A stretch of DNA of 64,000 nt, taken from assembly GCA_017745115.1 (NCBI GenBank), contig JAGIAA010000009.1, positions 9,528-73,527 of the forward strand, in the 5' to 3' direction. Under the pieces are notes generated by a model that saw nothing but the letters and a program-made list of their open reading frames with translations, was not told where the DNA came from and made no database searches. Each line of letters begins with the position of its first letter. The stretch's first letter is position 1. Shown here piece by piece: positions 35,641 through 44,334 of the stretch. The DNA is from Sphingobium sp. (GTDB lineage: Bacteria; Pseudomonadota; Alphaproteobacteria; Sphingomonadales; Sphingomonadaceae). The position numbers and the translations under genes are program-made.

Positions 35641-36753
35641 ATGAAGGCCACCATCGAACGCGCAACCCTGCTGAAGAGCCTCGGCCATGTGCAGTCGGTG
35701 GTCGAGCGGCGCAACACCATTCCGATCCTCTCCAACGTTCTCATCGACGCGACGAGCGACGGCGCGATCCGGCTGATGGCAACGGATCTCGACCTGCAGG
35801 TCGTCGAAAATGTGCAGGCGGGCGTGGACGGCGCCGGCGCCACCACCGTTTCGGCACACACGCTCCACGACATCGTGCGCAAGCTTCCCGAAGGAAGTCA
35901 GGTGCGACTCGAGGCAGCTGACGGCAAGATGTTGGTGCAGGCGGGGCGTGCCCGGTTCAACTTGCAGACGCTGCCGCGCGACGACTTCCCGGTCATCGCT
36001 GAGGGCGCGTTGCCGACCAGCTTCGAGCTGCCGGCCGCGACACTCATCCAGATCATCGACAAGACGCGCTTTGCGATCTCCACCGAAGAGACGCGTTATT
36101 ATCTGAACGGCATTTTCTTCCACGTCGCGGACGACCCGGCGCCGGTGCTGAAGGCCGCTGCGACGGATGGCCACCGCCTCGCTCGCGTGACGGTTGCGCG
36201 CCCGGACGGTGCGGAAGGCATGCCGGACATCATCGTTCCGCGGAAGTGCATCGCGGAGCTGCGTAAGCTGCTGGACGAGGTCGACGGCAGCGTCCGCGTC
36301 GACCTGTCGCCGACCAAGATTCGCTTCGACCTTGGCAATGCCGTGCTGACCAGCAAGCTGATCGACGGTACCTTCCCGGATTACAGCCGCGTCATCCCGA
36401 CGGGGAACGACAAGCTCCTGAAGATCGACCCGCGCAGCTTCGAGGAAGGCGTCGACCGCGTCGCAACCATCGCGACGGAGAAGACCCGGGCGGTCAAGAT
36501 GGCGCTGGAACGCGACAAGATCACGCTCTCCGTGACCAGCCCCGAGAACGGCACGGCGGCCGAAGAAGTACCTGGCGCCTACACCTCGGAAGGCTTCGAG
36601 ATCGGCTTCAATGCGCGCTACTTGCTCGACATTCTCGGCCAGGTACAGGGTGACGCCATCGAAATGCATCTGGCCGACGCCGCTGCACCGACGCTGATCC
36701 GCGAGAACGACAAGGCACCGGCACTCTACGTGCTGATGCCGATGCGGGTGTGA
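35641..36753 (+). CDS. dnaN: DNA polymerase III beta subunit (sliding clamp)
   Basis: DnaN forms the dimeric ring that tethers DNA polymerase III to DNA. The 370-residue product has the three-domain clamp layout: MKATIERATLLKSLGHVQSVVERRNTIPILSNVL at the N-terminus, GTFPDYSRVIP in the middle, and the C-terminal PALYVLMPMRV. The length is normal. No dnaA is nearby, so this is not the replication origin region. The stop overlaps the start of the downstream acetyltransferase gene as GTGA. Confidence 0.97.
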   Translation: MKATIERATLLKSLGHVQSVVERRNTIPILSNVLIDATSDGAIRLMATDLDLQVVENVQAGVDGAGATTVSAHTLHDIVRKLPEGSQVRLEAADGKMLVQAGRARFNLQTLPRDDFPVIAEGALPTSFELPAATLIQIIDKTRFAISTEETRYYLNGIFFHVADDPAPVLKAAATDGHRLARVTVARPDGAEGMPDIIVPRKCIAELRKLLDEVDGSVRVDLSPTKIRFDLGNAVLTSKLIDGTFPDYSRVIPTGNDKLLKIDPRSFEEGVDRVATIATEKTRAVKMALERDKITLSVTSPENGTAAEEVPGAYTSEGFEIGFNARYLLDILGQVQGDAIEMHLADAAAPTLIRENDKAPALYVLMPMRV

Positions 36754-37193
36754 ACGGTAAGCCTCACGATCCTATCTGCGCGATTGCCAACCCCGAAGAT
36801 CGCGATGCGGTCATCGCGCTTTGGGAGGCGTGCGGTCTGACGCGGCCGTGGAACGACCCGGTCTCCGATTTCGATTTCGCGCTGGGCGGTGCTGCATCGA
36901 CCGTTCTGGTCTTACGTCAGGGCGCGGCGATTATGGGCGCGGCCATGGTGGGCCACGACGGTCATCGCGGCGGCGTCTATTATGTCGCGATCGACTCGGC
37001 ACAACAGGGGGAGGGTCTCGGACGCCTGCTCATGCGCGGCGCCGAAGACTGGCTGCGCGAACGTGCCGTGCCCAAGCTCAATCTTCTCGTCCGCAAGGAA
37101 AATGCGACCGTGATCGGTTTCTACGAGGCCTTGGGATATATCGACCAGGACTGCATCAGCCTGGGCAAATGGCTGGAAGAACCGCGGGCATGA
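36750..37193 (+). CDS. GNAT-family acetyltransferase, YpeA-like
   Basis: This 147-residue N-acetyltransferase of the GCN5 family has the acetyl-CoA-binding motif VAIDSAQQGEGLGRLLM and the C-terminal RKENATVIGFYEALGY, resembling YpeA. The GTG start at 36750 overlaps the dnaN stop by four bases, so the two are co-translated. The substrate is unknown. Confidence 0.88.
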   Translation: MNGKPHDPICAIANPEDRDAVIALWEACGLTRPWNDPVSDFDFALGGAASTVLVLRQGAAIMGAAMVGHDGHRGGVYYVAIDSAQQGEGLGRLLMRGAEDWLRERAVPKLNLLVRKENATVIGFYEALGYIDQDCISLGKWLEEPRA

Positions 37194-37280
37194 ACCAGCG
37201 CCTGACTACAACAACAATGCCAGCGCAGGTCAGTCATCAAGATATGGAAAAATAATTTCCGCATTTCAGATAATTGTTTG

Positions 37281-37296
37281 GTTAAGATAACTTAAC
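37281..37296. promoter_or_regulatory. Short palindrome upstream of a PilZ gene
   Basis: GTTAAG, four bases, CTTAAC form a perfect 6+6 inverted repeat in an AT-rich stretch about 86 bases upstream of the PilZ gene. It is a possible regulator site; the binding protein is unknown. Confidence 0.3.
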
Positions 37297-37381
37297 TTCG
37301 ATTATCCGGAACTATATCCCGACAACGCCTTTTCTCTTCACACCATTGAATTGACTTGTCTTTGATGATGAGGAGAGAAAC

Positions 37382-37840
37382 ATGGGATCGCTGGATAAAA
37401 CCTTCCGCAGTGTGCGGCGTGAGACGCGCTGCCCGACAAATTTCCGGGCAATCCTGCATTGGGACGACACTTATGCCTTCGTACAGGTTGCCGACATCGC
37501 GAATAACGGCTTCCGCCTGATCGGCGAATGCCTGCCTTACGCCGGCGCCCGCGTGCGAATCGGCGCCAAGGGGCTCAACGCGTCCGGTCTTGTCGTCTGG
37601 CGGACCGAGCAGAGCTGCGGGGCCGTGCTGCACGAACCGATCAACGCGCTGCGTGTCGTGCGGCACAACACCTCCGCGCTGGCCCGGCGCGTCCAGCGTG
37701 AGCCGCTCGATGCCATCCACATCGAAGTGCTGGCCGAACGCGTGCTGGACACATTCCACACCGAAGACAGCGCCATGGCATTCCTGCGCGGGAGCAGGGT
37801 CGACCAAACGCAAGCATGGACTAGGTCCGGCTCGCCGTGA
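37382..37840 (+). CDS. PilZ-domain protein
   Basis: The 152-residue product has a PilZ-like core: RRETRCPTNFRA gives the N-terminal arginine pair expected to contact c-di-GMP, and VADIANNGFRLIG replaces the usual (D/N)xSxxG motif with a variant lacking the serine. Binding of c-di-GMP is therefore plausible but uncertain. GAGGAG lies before the ATG. The gene overlaps the convergent reductase gene by 20 bases and is about 1.4 kb from the GGDEF-EAL-PilZ gene. Confidence 0.75.
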   Translation: MGSLDKTFRSVRRETRCPTNFRAILHWDDTYAFVQVADIANNGFRLIGECLPYAGARVRIGAKGLNASGLVVWRTEQSCGAVLHEPINALRVVRHNTSALARRVQREPLDAIHIEVLAERVLDTFHTEDSAMAFLRGSRVDQTQAWTRSGSP

Positions 37841-39119
37841 CCATGTCATCCACGCGGACGAACTTCTCACGCGGGGCGCCCGTGCGGGCGCGGCTGATCT
37901 CGGCAAGGTCGATCTTCTGCCAGTCGCGGAAGGTGACGATGTCGAGGTCGCGCGCTTCGATCAGGGCATCCAGCCCCGAGCGACCAGGCTTGCCTGCCGC
38001 CTCGGGCTGATCCTTGGCGATTTCTTCGGCGATCAGGAAGCCGTCGGGCTTGTTGGTGCCGATCGTCCCCGTGGGTCCGCGACGCGCCCAGCCCACGCAA
38101 TAGAGACCGGGCGAGATGCGTCCGTCGACATTGGCGAAGCGCCCGGCCTTTTCGTCATAAGGCACGTCCGGAATCGGCGGCGTGCGATAACCGATGCAGC
38201 TGATGATCAGTCCGGCCGGGATCGAATAGGTCTCGCCCGTACCGACCGCAGCGCCATCCGTGCCCAGTACGGTGCGCTCGACAACCAGCGCCTGCGCACG
38301 CCCCTCGCCTTCGACGCGAACCGGCGCGGCGAAGAAATCGAAACGCACGGGAAGCCCTTCGCCCGCAGGGTGTGCGGCAAATTCACGGAGCAGCGTGACC
38401 GACTTGCGTTGTCCGGGTTCGAGGGCCTGGTCGCTCTCCGCCGGCGGCATGTCGGCCGGATCGACGACCGGATGGGCATGCGCCAGGTGACCGAGTTCTC
38501 CTAGTTCCTTGGGCGTCATGGCGATCTGGTGAGGCCCCCGCCGGCCGATGATCGTGATGGACCGCGCCCGCGCTCCGGTGAGCGTCTCCAACGCATGATG
38601 CACGATGTCGCTGCCTTCGAACTCCGCTGCGCTCTTGGCGAGGATCCGCGCACAATCGAGCGCGACATTGCCATTGCCGACGATCGCAACGTCCTGGTTG
38701 TCGATCAGGGGCGCCAGGTCCGCATGGTCCGGATGACCATTATACCAGCCGACGAACGCCGCACTGCCGAGCACACCGGGCAGGTCGTCCCCAGGGATGC
38801 CGAGCCGCCGATCAAAGGGCGCCCCGGTCGCCAGGATCACGGCGTCGTAGAGGTCGGTCAGCTCCGATATGGTGACATCGCCGCCGACCGCCAGCTTGCC
38901 GATGAACCGGACATTGTCCGTCAGCGCGATCGCCTCATAGCGGCGCGCGACTGCCTTGATCGACTGATGATCCGGCGCAACGCCCGAGCGGATGAGCCCG
39001 AAAGGCACCGGCATTTTATCAAGGATATCAATGCGAACATCATCACCAAACTGCTTCTGGCAGGCCTCGGCGGTGTAGTAGCCGGCAGGGCCCGAACCTA
39101 CGATCGCGATGTGCCGCAT
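37821..39119 (-). CDS. Ferredoxin/adrenodoxin reductase-type flavoenzyme (FprA-like)
   Basis: This 432-residue FAD enzyme carries two nucleotide-binding folds: IAIVGSGPAGYYTAEA at the N-terminus for FAD and VAIVGNGNVALDCARIL for NADPH, with RRGPHQIAMTPKELGEL after the latter and WARRGPTGTIGTNKPDG near the C-terminus. This matches mycobacterial FprA and mitochondrial adrenodoxin reductase, which feed electrons from NADPH to ferredoxin. AAGGAG precedes the ATG. No ferredoxin gene is next to it. It could serve Rieske oxygenases or P450s elsewhere in the genome, including the two in this window, but this is speculative. Confidence 0.9.
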   Translation of the reverse strand: MRHIAIVGSGPAGYYTAEACQKQFGDDVRIDILDKMPVPFGLIRSGVAPDHQSIKAVARRYEAIALTDNVRFIGKLAVGGDVTISELTDLYDAVILATGAPFDRRLGIPGDDLPGVLGSAAFVGWYNGHPDHADLAPLIDNQDVAIVGNGNVALDCARILAKSAAEFEGSDIVHHALETLTGARARSITIIGRRGPHQIAMTPKELGELGHLAHAHPVVDPADMPPAESDQALEPGQRKSVTLLREFAAHPAGEGLPVRFDFFAAPVRVEGEGRAQALVVERTVLGTDGAAVGTGETYSIPAGLIISCIGYRTPPIPDVPYDEKAGRFANVDGRISPGLYCVGWARRGPTGTIGTNKPDGFLIAEEIAKDQPEAAGKPGRSGLDALIEARDLDIVTFRDWQKIDLAEISRARTGAPREKFVRVDDMVTASRT

Positions 39120-39296
39120 GGCCTCTCCTTGGCTTGCTCGCCGTCCGCTGCGGGACTGGCGCAGCGAGTGACGAGCCTAGCCTCGCCAGCGCCGCGCGCA
39201 AGACCCTGGACAAAGGCCATGTTCTCCGCTCCTCCAAAAGTATGATCCGGGTCACAAAGTAACGCTTCTTCAATCGCCTGCGTGCCAAGAGGCGGC

Positions 39297-41969
39297 ATGG
39301 TTTTTGTCCGTCCAAGAGCGGGTCTTCCGCCCATTCAGCGGCCAACCTGGAAATCAATCCTTGGTGCCGCCGATGATCAGGATGGCCGGGAGATAGCCCG
39401 GCTATCCGAAACCTTGCGTCAGATTGGCCGGGATTGGGCCGTCGTCCTCTTCGTACGACTTGCCCTCGCGGCTCTGTTTCTGGGTCTCGGATTTTTCTCG
39501 CCCGAGGTCCGCAGCCTGTCTTTCCAACTTGCGCTAGGCAGCTGGCTTCTCGCAGACTTGACGATCATCTACGCGCACCGGCTTCCTCGGTTTGATAGCA
39601 TGGCTCCGAACAGGCGGCTCTGGATCATGGCTGGCCTCGTCTTCGCGTCAGCGCTCACATTCCGTCTGTGCGCCGCCACGGCTCTCAAGACAGAGACCAT
39701 CCCATTGTTGATCGCGACGCTGACGCCGGCACTGCTGGTTTTGTCGATCGTGGGCCGGTTGCATGCCTTGGGCATGGCGCTGGCCATTGGCGCGAGCGTC
39801 GGCCTCTTCATTGTCCTGCCCGATCCTCTGCTTGTCACACCCTATGTCGCGCTGGCCGGCGGTCTGACAATATTGCTGGGCCGCGAATATTGGACACGCT
39901 CGCATCTGGTGACGCAGCAAGCCGCAACTCAGGGCCCACTTAGCGGAGAACAGGCCAAGGCACTGCTCGAGGAATTCGAGCAGGCCGGGCGGGGCTGGTT
40001 CTGGGAAACCGACCGAACCGGCAAGATCAGCTACATTTCAGAAACGCTCGCCACACAGGTCGGGCGTCAGGCGACCGACCTGTTCGGAATGCCTTTCGCC
40101 GACCTGATCGCTGCATCGGGGATGGGGACGGACAGCGAAAACCAGCGGACGCTCGGTTTTCATTTCTCCGCTCGCACTGCTTTTTCCGACATGGCCGTGC
40201 GTGCCGCGATCGAGGGCGAAGAACGCTGGTGGTCGGTATCAGGGCGCCCGATCGTCACCGAATTCGGTCAGTTTCTCGGCTTTCGCGGCAATGGCTCGGA
40301 TCTCACGGAGATGCGTCGCAGTCAGGCCGAAGTTGCCCGTCTGGCCAGTGTGGACGCGCTCACCGGCCTCGCCAATCGCCCGCAAATGATGCAAGCCTTC
40401 GAGCAGGCTTTGCACAGCCCTACCGGCATGACCGGCGATTGCGCCTTGTTCCTCCTCGATCTCGACCGGTTCAAGGAGGTGAACGACACGATGGGGCATC
40501 CGGCGGGCGACGCGCTGCTACGCCAGGTCGCCCAGCGCCTGCTCCGGCTCGTCGGGCCGAAGGGCAAGGTCGGCCGTATCGGCGGCGACGAATTCAAGAT
40601 CATCCTGCCCGGCATGGTCGAGATGATGGCGCTCGCCAAACTCGCCGACGCCATCATCTACGCCATCTCCGAGCCCTATGAAATCGACGGTAGCCAGGTC
40701 GTCATCGGTGTTTCCATCGGCATTGCGCTGGCGCCAGCAGACGGCGAAAGCACCGAGACCCTGATCCGCAACGCAGACCTCGCGCTCTACACCGCAAAGG
40801 GCGACGGTCGTGGCCAGTTCCGCTTTTTCATGCCTGCAATGCATGCCGAGGCAGAAGACCGCCGGTTGCTTGAGGGCGAGCTGCGCCGGGCCATTCTGAC
40901 TGGCGGTTTGCATCTTGAATATCAGCCTGTGGTCTGCGTGGGGAGTGAGCGCATCACAGGCTTCGAGACCCTCATCCGCTGGCATCATCCAGTGCGGGGT
41001 TCGATTTCGCCGGCGGTGTTCATTCCAATAGCCGAGGAAGCAGGGCTGATCGGCGCCATCGGTGAATGGGTGCTGCGCACAGCCTGCAACGACGCGACGA
41101 AATGGCCGAAGGGGACGCGCGTTGCCGTCAACGTTTCGCCCATACAGTTCGCCAATCCCGCGCTCCCCAGCATCGTGATCAGCGCTCTCGCCAATTCCGG
41201 CCTGCCACCGGCCCAGCTGGAATTGGAGATCACGGAGAGCGTATTCCTGTCCGATCAGGACAATACGGACAGCATGTTCGCCCATCTCAAGAATCTGGGT
41301 ATACGCCTCGCGCTCGATGACTTTGGAACAGGTTATTCGGCGCTCGGCTATTTGAAAACCGCGCCGTTCGATAAAATCAAGATCGACCAGAGCTTCGTGC
41401 GTGGCGCCGCAATCAAGGGCAGCCGCAACGCCGCGATCGTAAAGTCCATCGTCAACCTGGCCGAGGCACTGGGCATGGAGACGACGGCGGAGGGCGCGGA
41501 GACATTGGACGAGCTGGATCTCATCCGCTCGCTGGGCTGCAGCCACATCCAGGGCTTTGTCTACGGACGCCCCATGGCGATGGACGCGACACAACAGCTG
41601 CTTGCCGAAAATGACGGCCATGCTGTTGCGCAAGGCCACAAATCCAGCCGCGAGCCGCGCATGACGATGCTGCGCACCGTCACGCTCACCCATGGTGAAA
41701 ACAGCTATACCGGGCGCATCCGCAACGTCTCCCCGAACGGGGCGTTAATCGAAGGCCTTCGTGATGTGCCGGTGGGCACGGCTTTCAGCATCGAATTCGG
41801 CGGCCGTTACAGCGTGAAAGGTCATTGCCGTTGGTCGAGGGAAGACCGTATGGGCGTCGAATTCGAAGCGTCGGTCAGCATCGACCGCATACGCGCTGCG
41901 GACAAGCCGGCGTCAGCCGTCAAGCGTAGCCAGCCACAGCAGGCGGAACCCAAGCGAGCCGCCGGCTAA
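39297..41969 (+). CDS. PAS-GGDEF-EAL-PilZ c-di-GMP signalling protein
   Basis: The product of about 890 residues has an N-terminal membrane region with about five helices, a PAS-like domain (WFWETDRTGKISYIS), a GGDEF domain with the intact IGGDEF active site, an EAL domain with ETL in place of EAL but with conserved downstream residues (NVSPIQF, LEITES, LDDFGTGYS, KIDQSF, AEGAET), and a C-terminal PilZ domain (RNVSPNGALIEG). It may therefore both make and degrade c-di-GMP and bind it. The ATG at 39297 follows AAGAGG; a GTG five codons earlier is possible. It is divergent from the FprA-like gene. Confidence 0.9.
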   Translation: MVFVRPRAGLPPIQRPTWKSILGAADDQDGREIARLSETLRQIGRDWAVVLFVRLALAALFLGLGFFSPEVRSLSFQLALGSWLLADLTIIYAHRLPRFDSMAPNRRLWIMAGLVFASALTFRLCAATALKTETIPLLIATLTPALLVLSIVGRLHALGMALAIGASVGLFIVLPDPLLVTPYVALAGGLTILLGREYWTRSHLVTQQAATQGPLSGEQAKALLEEFEQAGRGWFWETDRTGKISYISETLATQVGRQATDLFGMPFADLIAASGMGTDSENQRTLGFHFSARTAFSDMAVRAAIEGEERWWSVSGRPIVTEFGQFLGFRGNGSDLTEMRRSQAEVARLASVDALTGLANRPQMMQAFEQALHSPTGMTGDCALFLLDLDRFKEVNDTMGHPAGDALLRQVAQRLLRLVGPKGKVGRIGGDEFKIILPGMVEMMALAKLADAIIYAISEPYEIDGSQVVIGVSIGIALAPADGESTETLIRNADLALYTAKGDGRGQFRFFMPAMHAEAEDRRLLEGELRRAILTGGLHLEYQPVVCVGSERITGFETLIRWHHPVRGSISPAVFIPIAEEAGLIGAIGEWVLRTACNDATKWPKGTRVAVNVSPIQFANPALPSIVISALANSGLPPAQLELEITESVFLSDQDNTDSMFAHLKNLGIRLALDDFGTGYSALGYLKTAPFDKIKIDQSFVRGAAIKGSRNAAIVKSIVNLAEALGMETTAEGAETLDELDLIRSLGCSHIQGFVYGRPMAMDATQQLLAENDGHAVAQGHKSSREPRMTMLRTVTLTHGENSYTGRIRNVSPNGALIEGLRDVPVGTAFSIEFGGRYSVKGHCRWSREDRMGVEFEASVSIDRIRAADKPASAVKRSQPQQAEPKRAAG

Positions 41970-42010
41970 GGGCTGTCGACAGGCCCCTTCCGTGTCGATA
42001 CGGTCGGTGC

Positions 42011-42595
42011 GTGAGTAACCTTGAATACCTCGCCGCAGCGCTCGGCATCATCAACATCGTCCTCATCGTCCTTCGTAGCCTTTGGAATTATCCGTTCGGC
42101 ATCGCGATGGTCGCGCTGTCCTTTTTCGTGTTTTTCGAGGCCAAGCTTTACAGCGACGCGTTGCTGCAGATCTTTTTCCTTGTCGTGCAACTCTATGGCT
42201 GGTGGTCCTGGTTTAAGGGGCGCGACACGCAGGGCGTGCTGATCGTTGAGCGGGCCGGCATGCGAACGATAGCGGGCTGGAGCGTCGGCATAGTGATCGC
42301 AACCGGCCTTTGGGGCTGGCTCATGCATGCGCTGACCAATGCCGCCTTCCCCTGGTGGGATGCGGCCGTGGCCATGATCAGCATTGCCGCACAGATCATG
42401 ATGTCGCGGCGATGGATCGAAAACTGGATGCTCTGGGTACTCGTCGACGCCTTGGCGGTCGGCCTTTATGCGACGCGCGGCCTTTGGGCATTCGCTGCCC
42501 TTTATGTCGTCTTTTTTGTCGTCGCGGCATGGGGCTGGTGGGAATGGCTCAGGGTCGGCCGGGCACAACACGGCAAAGTGGCATCGGCGACATGA
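42011..42595 (+). CDS. pnuC: Nicotinamide riboside transporter
   Basis: PnuC is a small inner-membrane facilitator that takes up nicotinamide riboside for NAD salvage. The 194-residue protein has seven helices, the WNYPFGI motif in the first third and QLYGWWSW in the middle, both conserved in the family. A GTG at 42011 is used as start because no ATG lies near it; no strong ribosome site is visible. The stop overlaps the start of the kinase gene as ATGA. Confidence 0.93.
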   Translation: MSNLEYLAAALGIINIVLIVLRSLWNYPFGIAMVALSFFVFFEAKLYSDALLQIFFLVVQLYGWWSWFKGRDTQGVLIVERAGMRTIAGWSVGIVIATGLWGWLMHALTNAAFPWWDAAVAMISIAAQIMMSRRWIENWMLWVLVDALAVGLYATRGLWAFAALYVVFFVVAAWGWWEWLRVGRAQHGKVASAT

Positions 42596-43128
42596 CGAAG
42601 GCGCGCACGATCTGCCTGCATGGACCAGAGAGCGTCGGCAAATCGATCATGGCCGAGCGGCTTGCCGCAGCGCTGGGTGCGCAGCTGGTGCCCGAATATG
42701 GCCGGGCCTATTGCGCCCGTCACGGCACCGATCTGCGAATGGCAGATCTCGTCGACATGGCAATGGTGCAGACCGACCTGATCGCCGAGGCGAGCGAAAC
42801 CGCCCCGCATTGGGTCGTCGCCGACACTGACGCGCTGATGACGGCCGTGTGGGCCGATATGATGCTCGGCAAGCGCGACGCCTGGTTTGCGCGGTTCGAC
42901 GACACTGCAGATCTCTATCTGCTGCTGGACATCGACCTGCCATTTGTCGACGACGGCCTGCGCATCTATGGCGGTGCCGACGAGCGGGCTCGCTTCTTCG
43001 ATCTATGCAAGGCCGAGTTGAAGCGGCGCGAAGTCGCTTGGGCGCTGGTCGGCGGAACGGGCGAAGCGCGTCTCGAAAACGCTCTCGCGGCGATCCGCAA
43101 ACGGTTCGGCGACCGAAACAGGCGCTAG
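42592..43128 (+). CDS. NadR-type nicotinamide riboside kinase (AAA P-loop)
   Basis: This 178-residue nucleotide kinase carries the Walker A motif GPESVGKS near the N-terminus and the LLLDIDLPFVDDGLR segment found in the C-terminal kinase domain of NadR. It lacks the NadR adenylyltransferase and HTH domains. With PnuC, translationally coupled just upstream, it should trap imported nicotinamide riboside as NMN. A downstream adenylyltransferase is expected elsewhere. Family annotation is AAA ATPase/NadR-like; enzyme activity is inferred. Confidence 0.9.
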   Translation: MTKARTICLHGPESVGKSIMAERLAAALGAQLVPEYGRAYCARHGTDLRMADLVDMAMVQTDLIAEASETAPHWVVADTDALMTAVWADMMLGKRDAWFARFDDTADLYLLLDIDLPFVDDGLRIYGGADERARFFDLCKAELKRREVAWALVGGTGEARLENALAAIRKRFGDRNRR

Positions 43129-43166
43129 GCCCGGGCGGCGATCAGACCGCCCGAGCAGCAATCCAC

Positions 43167-44165
43167 TTATTTTGCAGGCGCGAGCGCGGTGTTCTGCACC
43201 CAGCCGACATTGTCATTCTCGTCGGCGATCTCCCACCAGACATCCTCCTTGTTGCCGGTGGGATAGACCGTCGCCCCAACAGGCAGCGAACGGACGATCG
43301 CCGCCTTCGAGTTGGCAGCCTTGCGCATCGTGACGACCTGCTGGACGGCATAGGACCGCACCGGTGCATCCGCGCCGGGCGTGCCCGAAAGACCACCCAG
43401 CTGGGTGACCATCTTGGTGTAAGCGTCGAGATAAGCGAGGACGATCACCTGACCGATATCGGTGTTCTGATAACCACCGCCGCCTACGGCCGCGAGACCG
43501 CCCATCCAGCCGAGGCCGCCACCGGCGCCGAAGCTGAGGTCCGACTTGCGGGCATAGCCGTCGGTCAGCGCCTCGTCCTCGGTGGTACGCGCATTAACAA
43601 GCTCGAGCGTGACATTGGCTTCGCTCTTCTTGATGTTGATGCCGCCCGCGATGGCACCAAGCGTGCCGCCCATGAAGCCGCCGAGCAGACCGCCGACCTT
43701 GCTGCCGCCACTGTTCTTGTTCGACGACACGATGTCCGGCTGCAGGAAATAGTCGGCGGCCTTGGTCTGGCCTTTGCCGACATTGCTCCCGCGCTGGAGA
43801 TCGCCATTGGCGGCCATCGCCTTCTCCATCGCGCTGCTCTGGGAAGCCGCGCCGCGATTCACCAGGCTGAAGCAGCCCGATTGCTGGACGAACAGCTTGA
43901 TGATCGCCTCCGGGCTGCCGAGATTGAGCTCCCGCCACCATTGCTTGTCGGGCTCGACGATGGCGAGCGTACCGAGCTTGCGGGTGCACTTGGGAATATC
44001 GCGCTGACCCTTTTCCTGATCCTTGCGGCCGGACGATGCGCCCTTGGTCGTGCCGTCCTTGTTCTTGTTGTCCGACGAACTCATCGTCGCCGCCGACACC
44101 ATCACCGGCGACACCGCGACGGCGAGCGCGGTGGTGGCCAGGATGACTTTATGGAATCCTCTCAT
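43167..44165 (-). CDS. CsgG/HfaB-like exported protein with C-terminal SH3 domain
   Basis: The 332-residue product has a signal peptide, a Ser/Lys/Asp/Gly-rich linker, and a CsgG-like domain (IIKLFVQQSGCFSLVNRG, then TKAADYFLQPDIVSSN, then ANVTLELVNARTTEDEALTDGYARKS). The last 70 residues (TMRKAANSKAAIVRSLPVGATVYPTG, VWWEIADENDNVGWVQ) form a bacterial SH3 domain. No lipobox cysteine is seen after the signal peptide, unlike true CsgG. A cell-envelope role, perhaps binding peptidoglycan, is likely. GGGGGAAG precedes the ATG. Confidence 0.8.
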   Translation of the reverse strand: MRGFHKVILATTALAVAVSPVMVSAATMSSSDNKNKDGTTKGASSGRKDQEKGQRDIPKCTRKLGTLAIVEPDKQWWRELNLGSPEAIIKLFVQQSGCFSLVNRGAASQSSAMEKAMAANGDLQRGSNVGKGQTKAADYFLQPDIVSSNKNSGGSKVGGLLGGFMGGTLGAIAGGINIKKSEANVTLELVNARTTEDEALTDGYARKSDLSFGAGGGLGWMGGLAAVGGGGYQNTDIGQVIVLAYLDAYTKMVTQLGGLSGTPGADAPVRSYAVQQVVTMRKAANSKAAIVRSLPVGATVYPTGNKEDVWWEIADENDNVGWVQNTALAPAK

Positions 44166-44334
44166 GTGACTTCCCCCACATATGCGAAACTGAATGCCGC
44201 CAGTTTACCACAGCCATGCCGATAGACAAGCAATGCACCGGCTTCGGGCCGGCCATGTCATGGCGCGGACGCCAGGTATTGGACGGAACCGACGGCGCTT
44301 TGCCTTTGATGCGCAGCCCTGCTAACGGGCCGCG

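Noticed and set aside
35641..36753. Replication origin suggested by dnaN
   Set aside because: No dnaA, recF, gyrB or DnaA boxes are seen around it.
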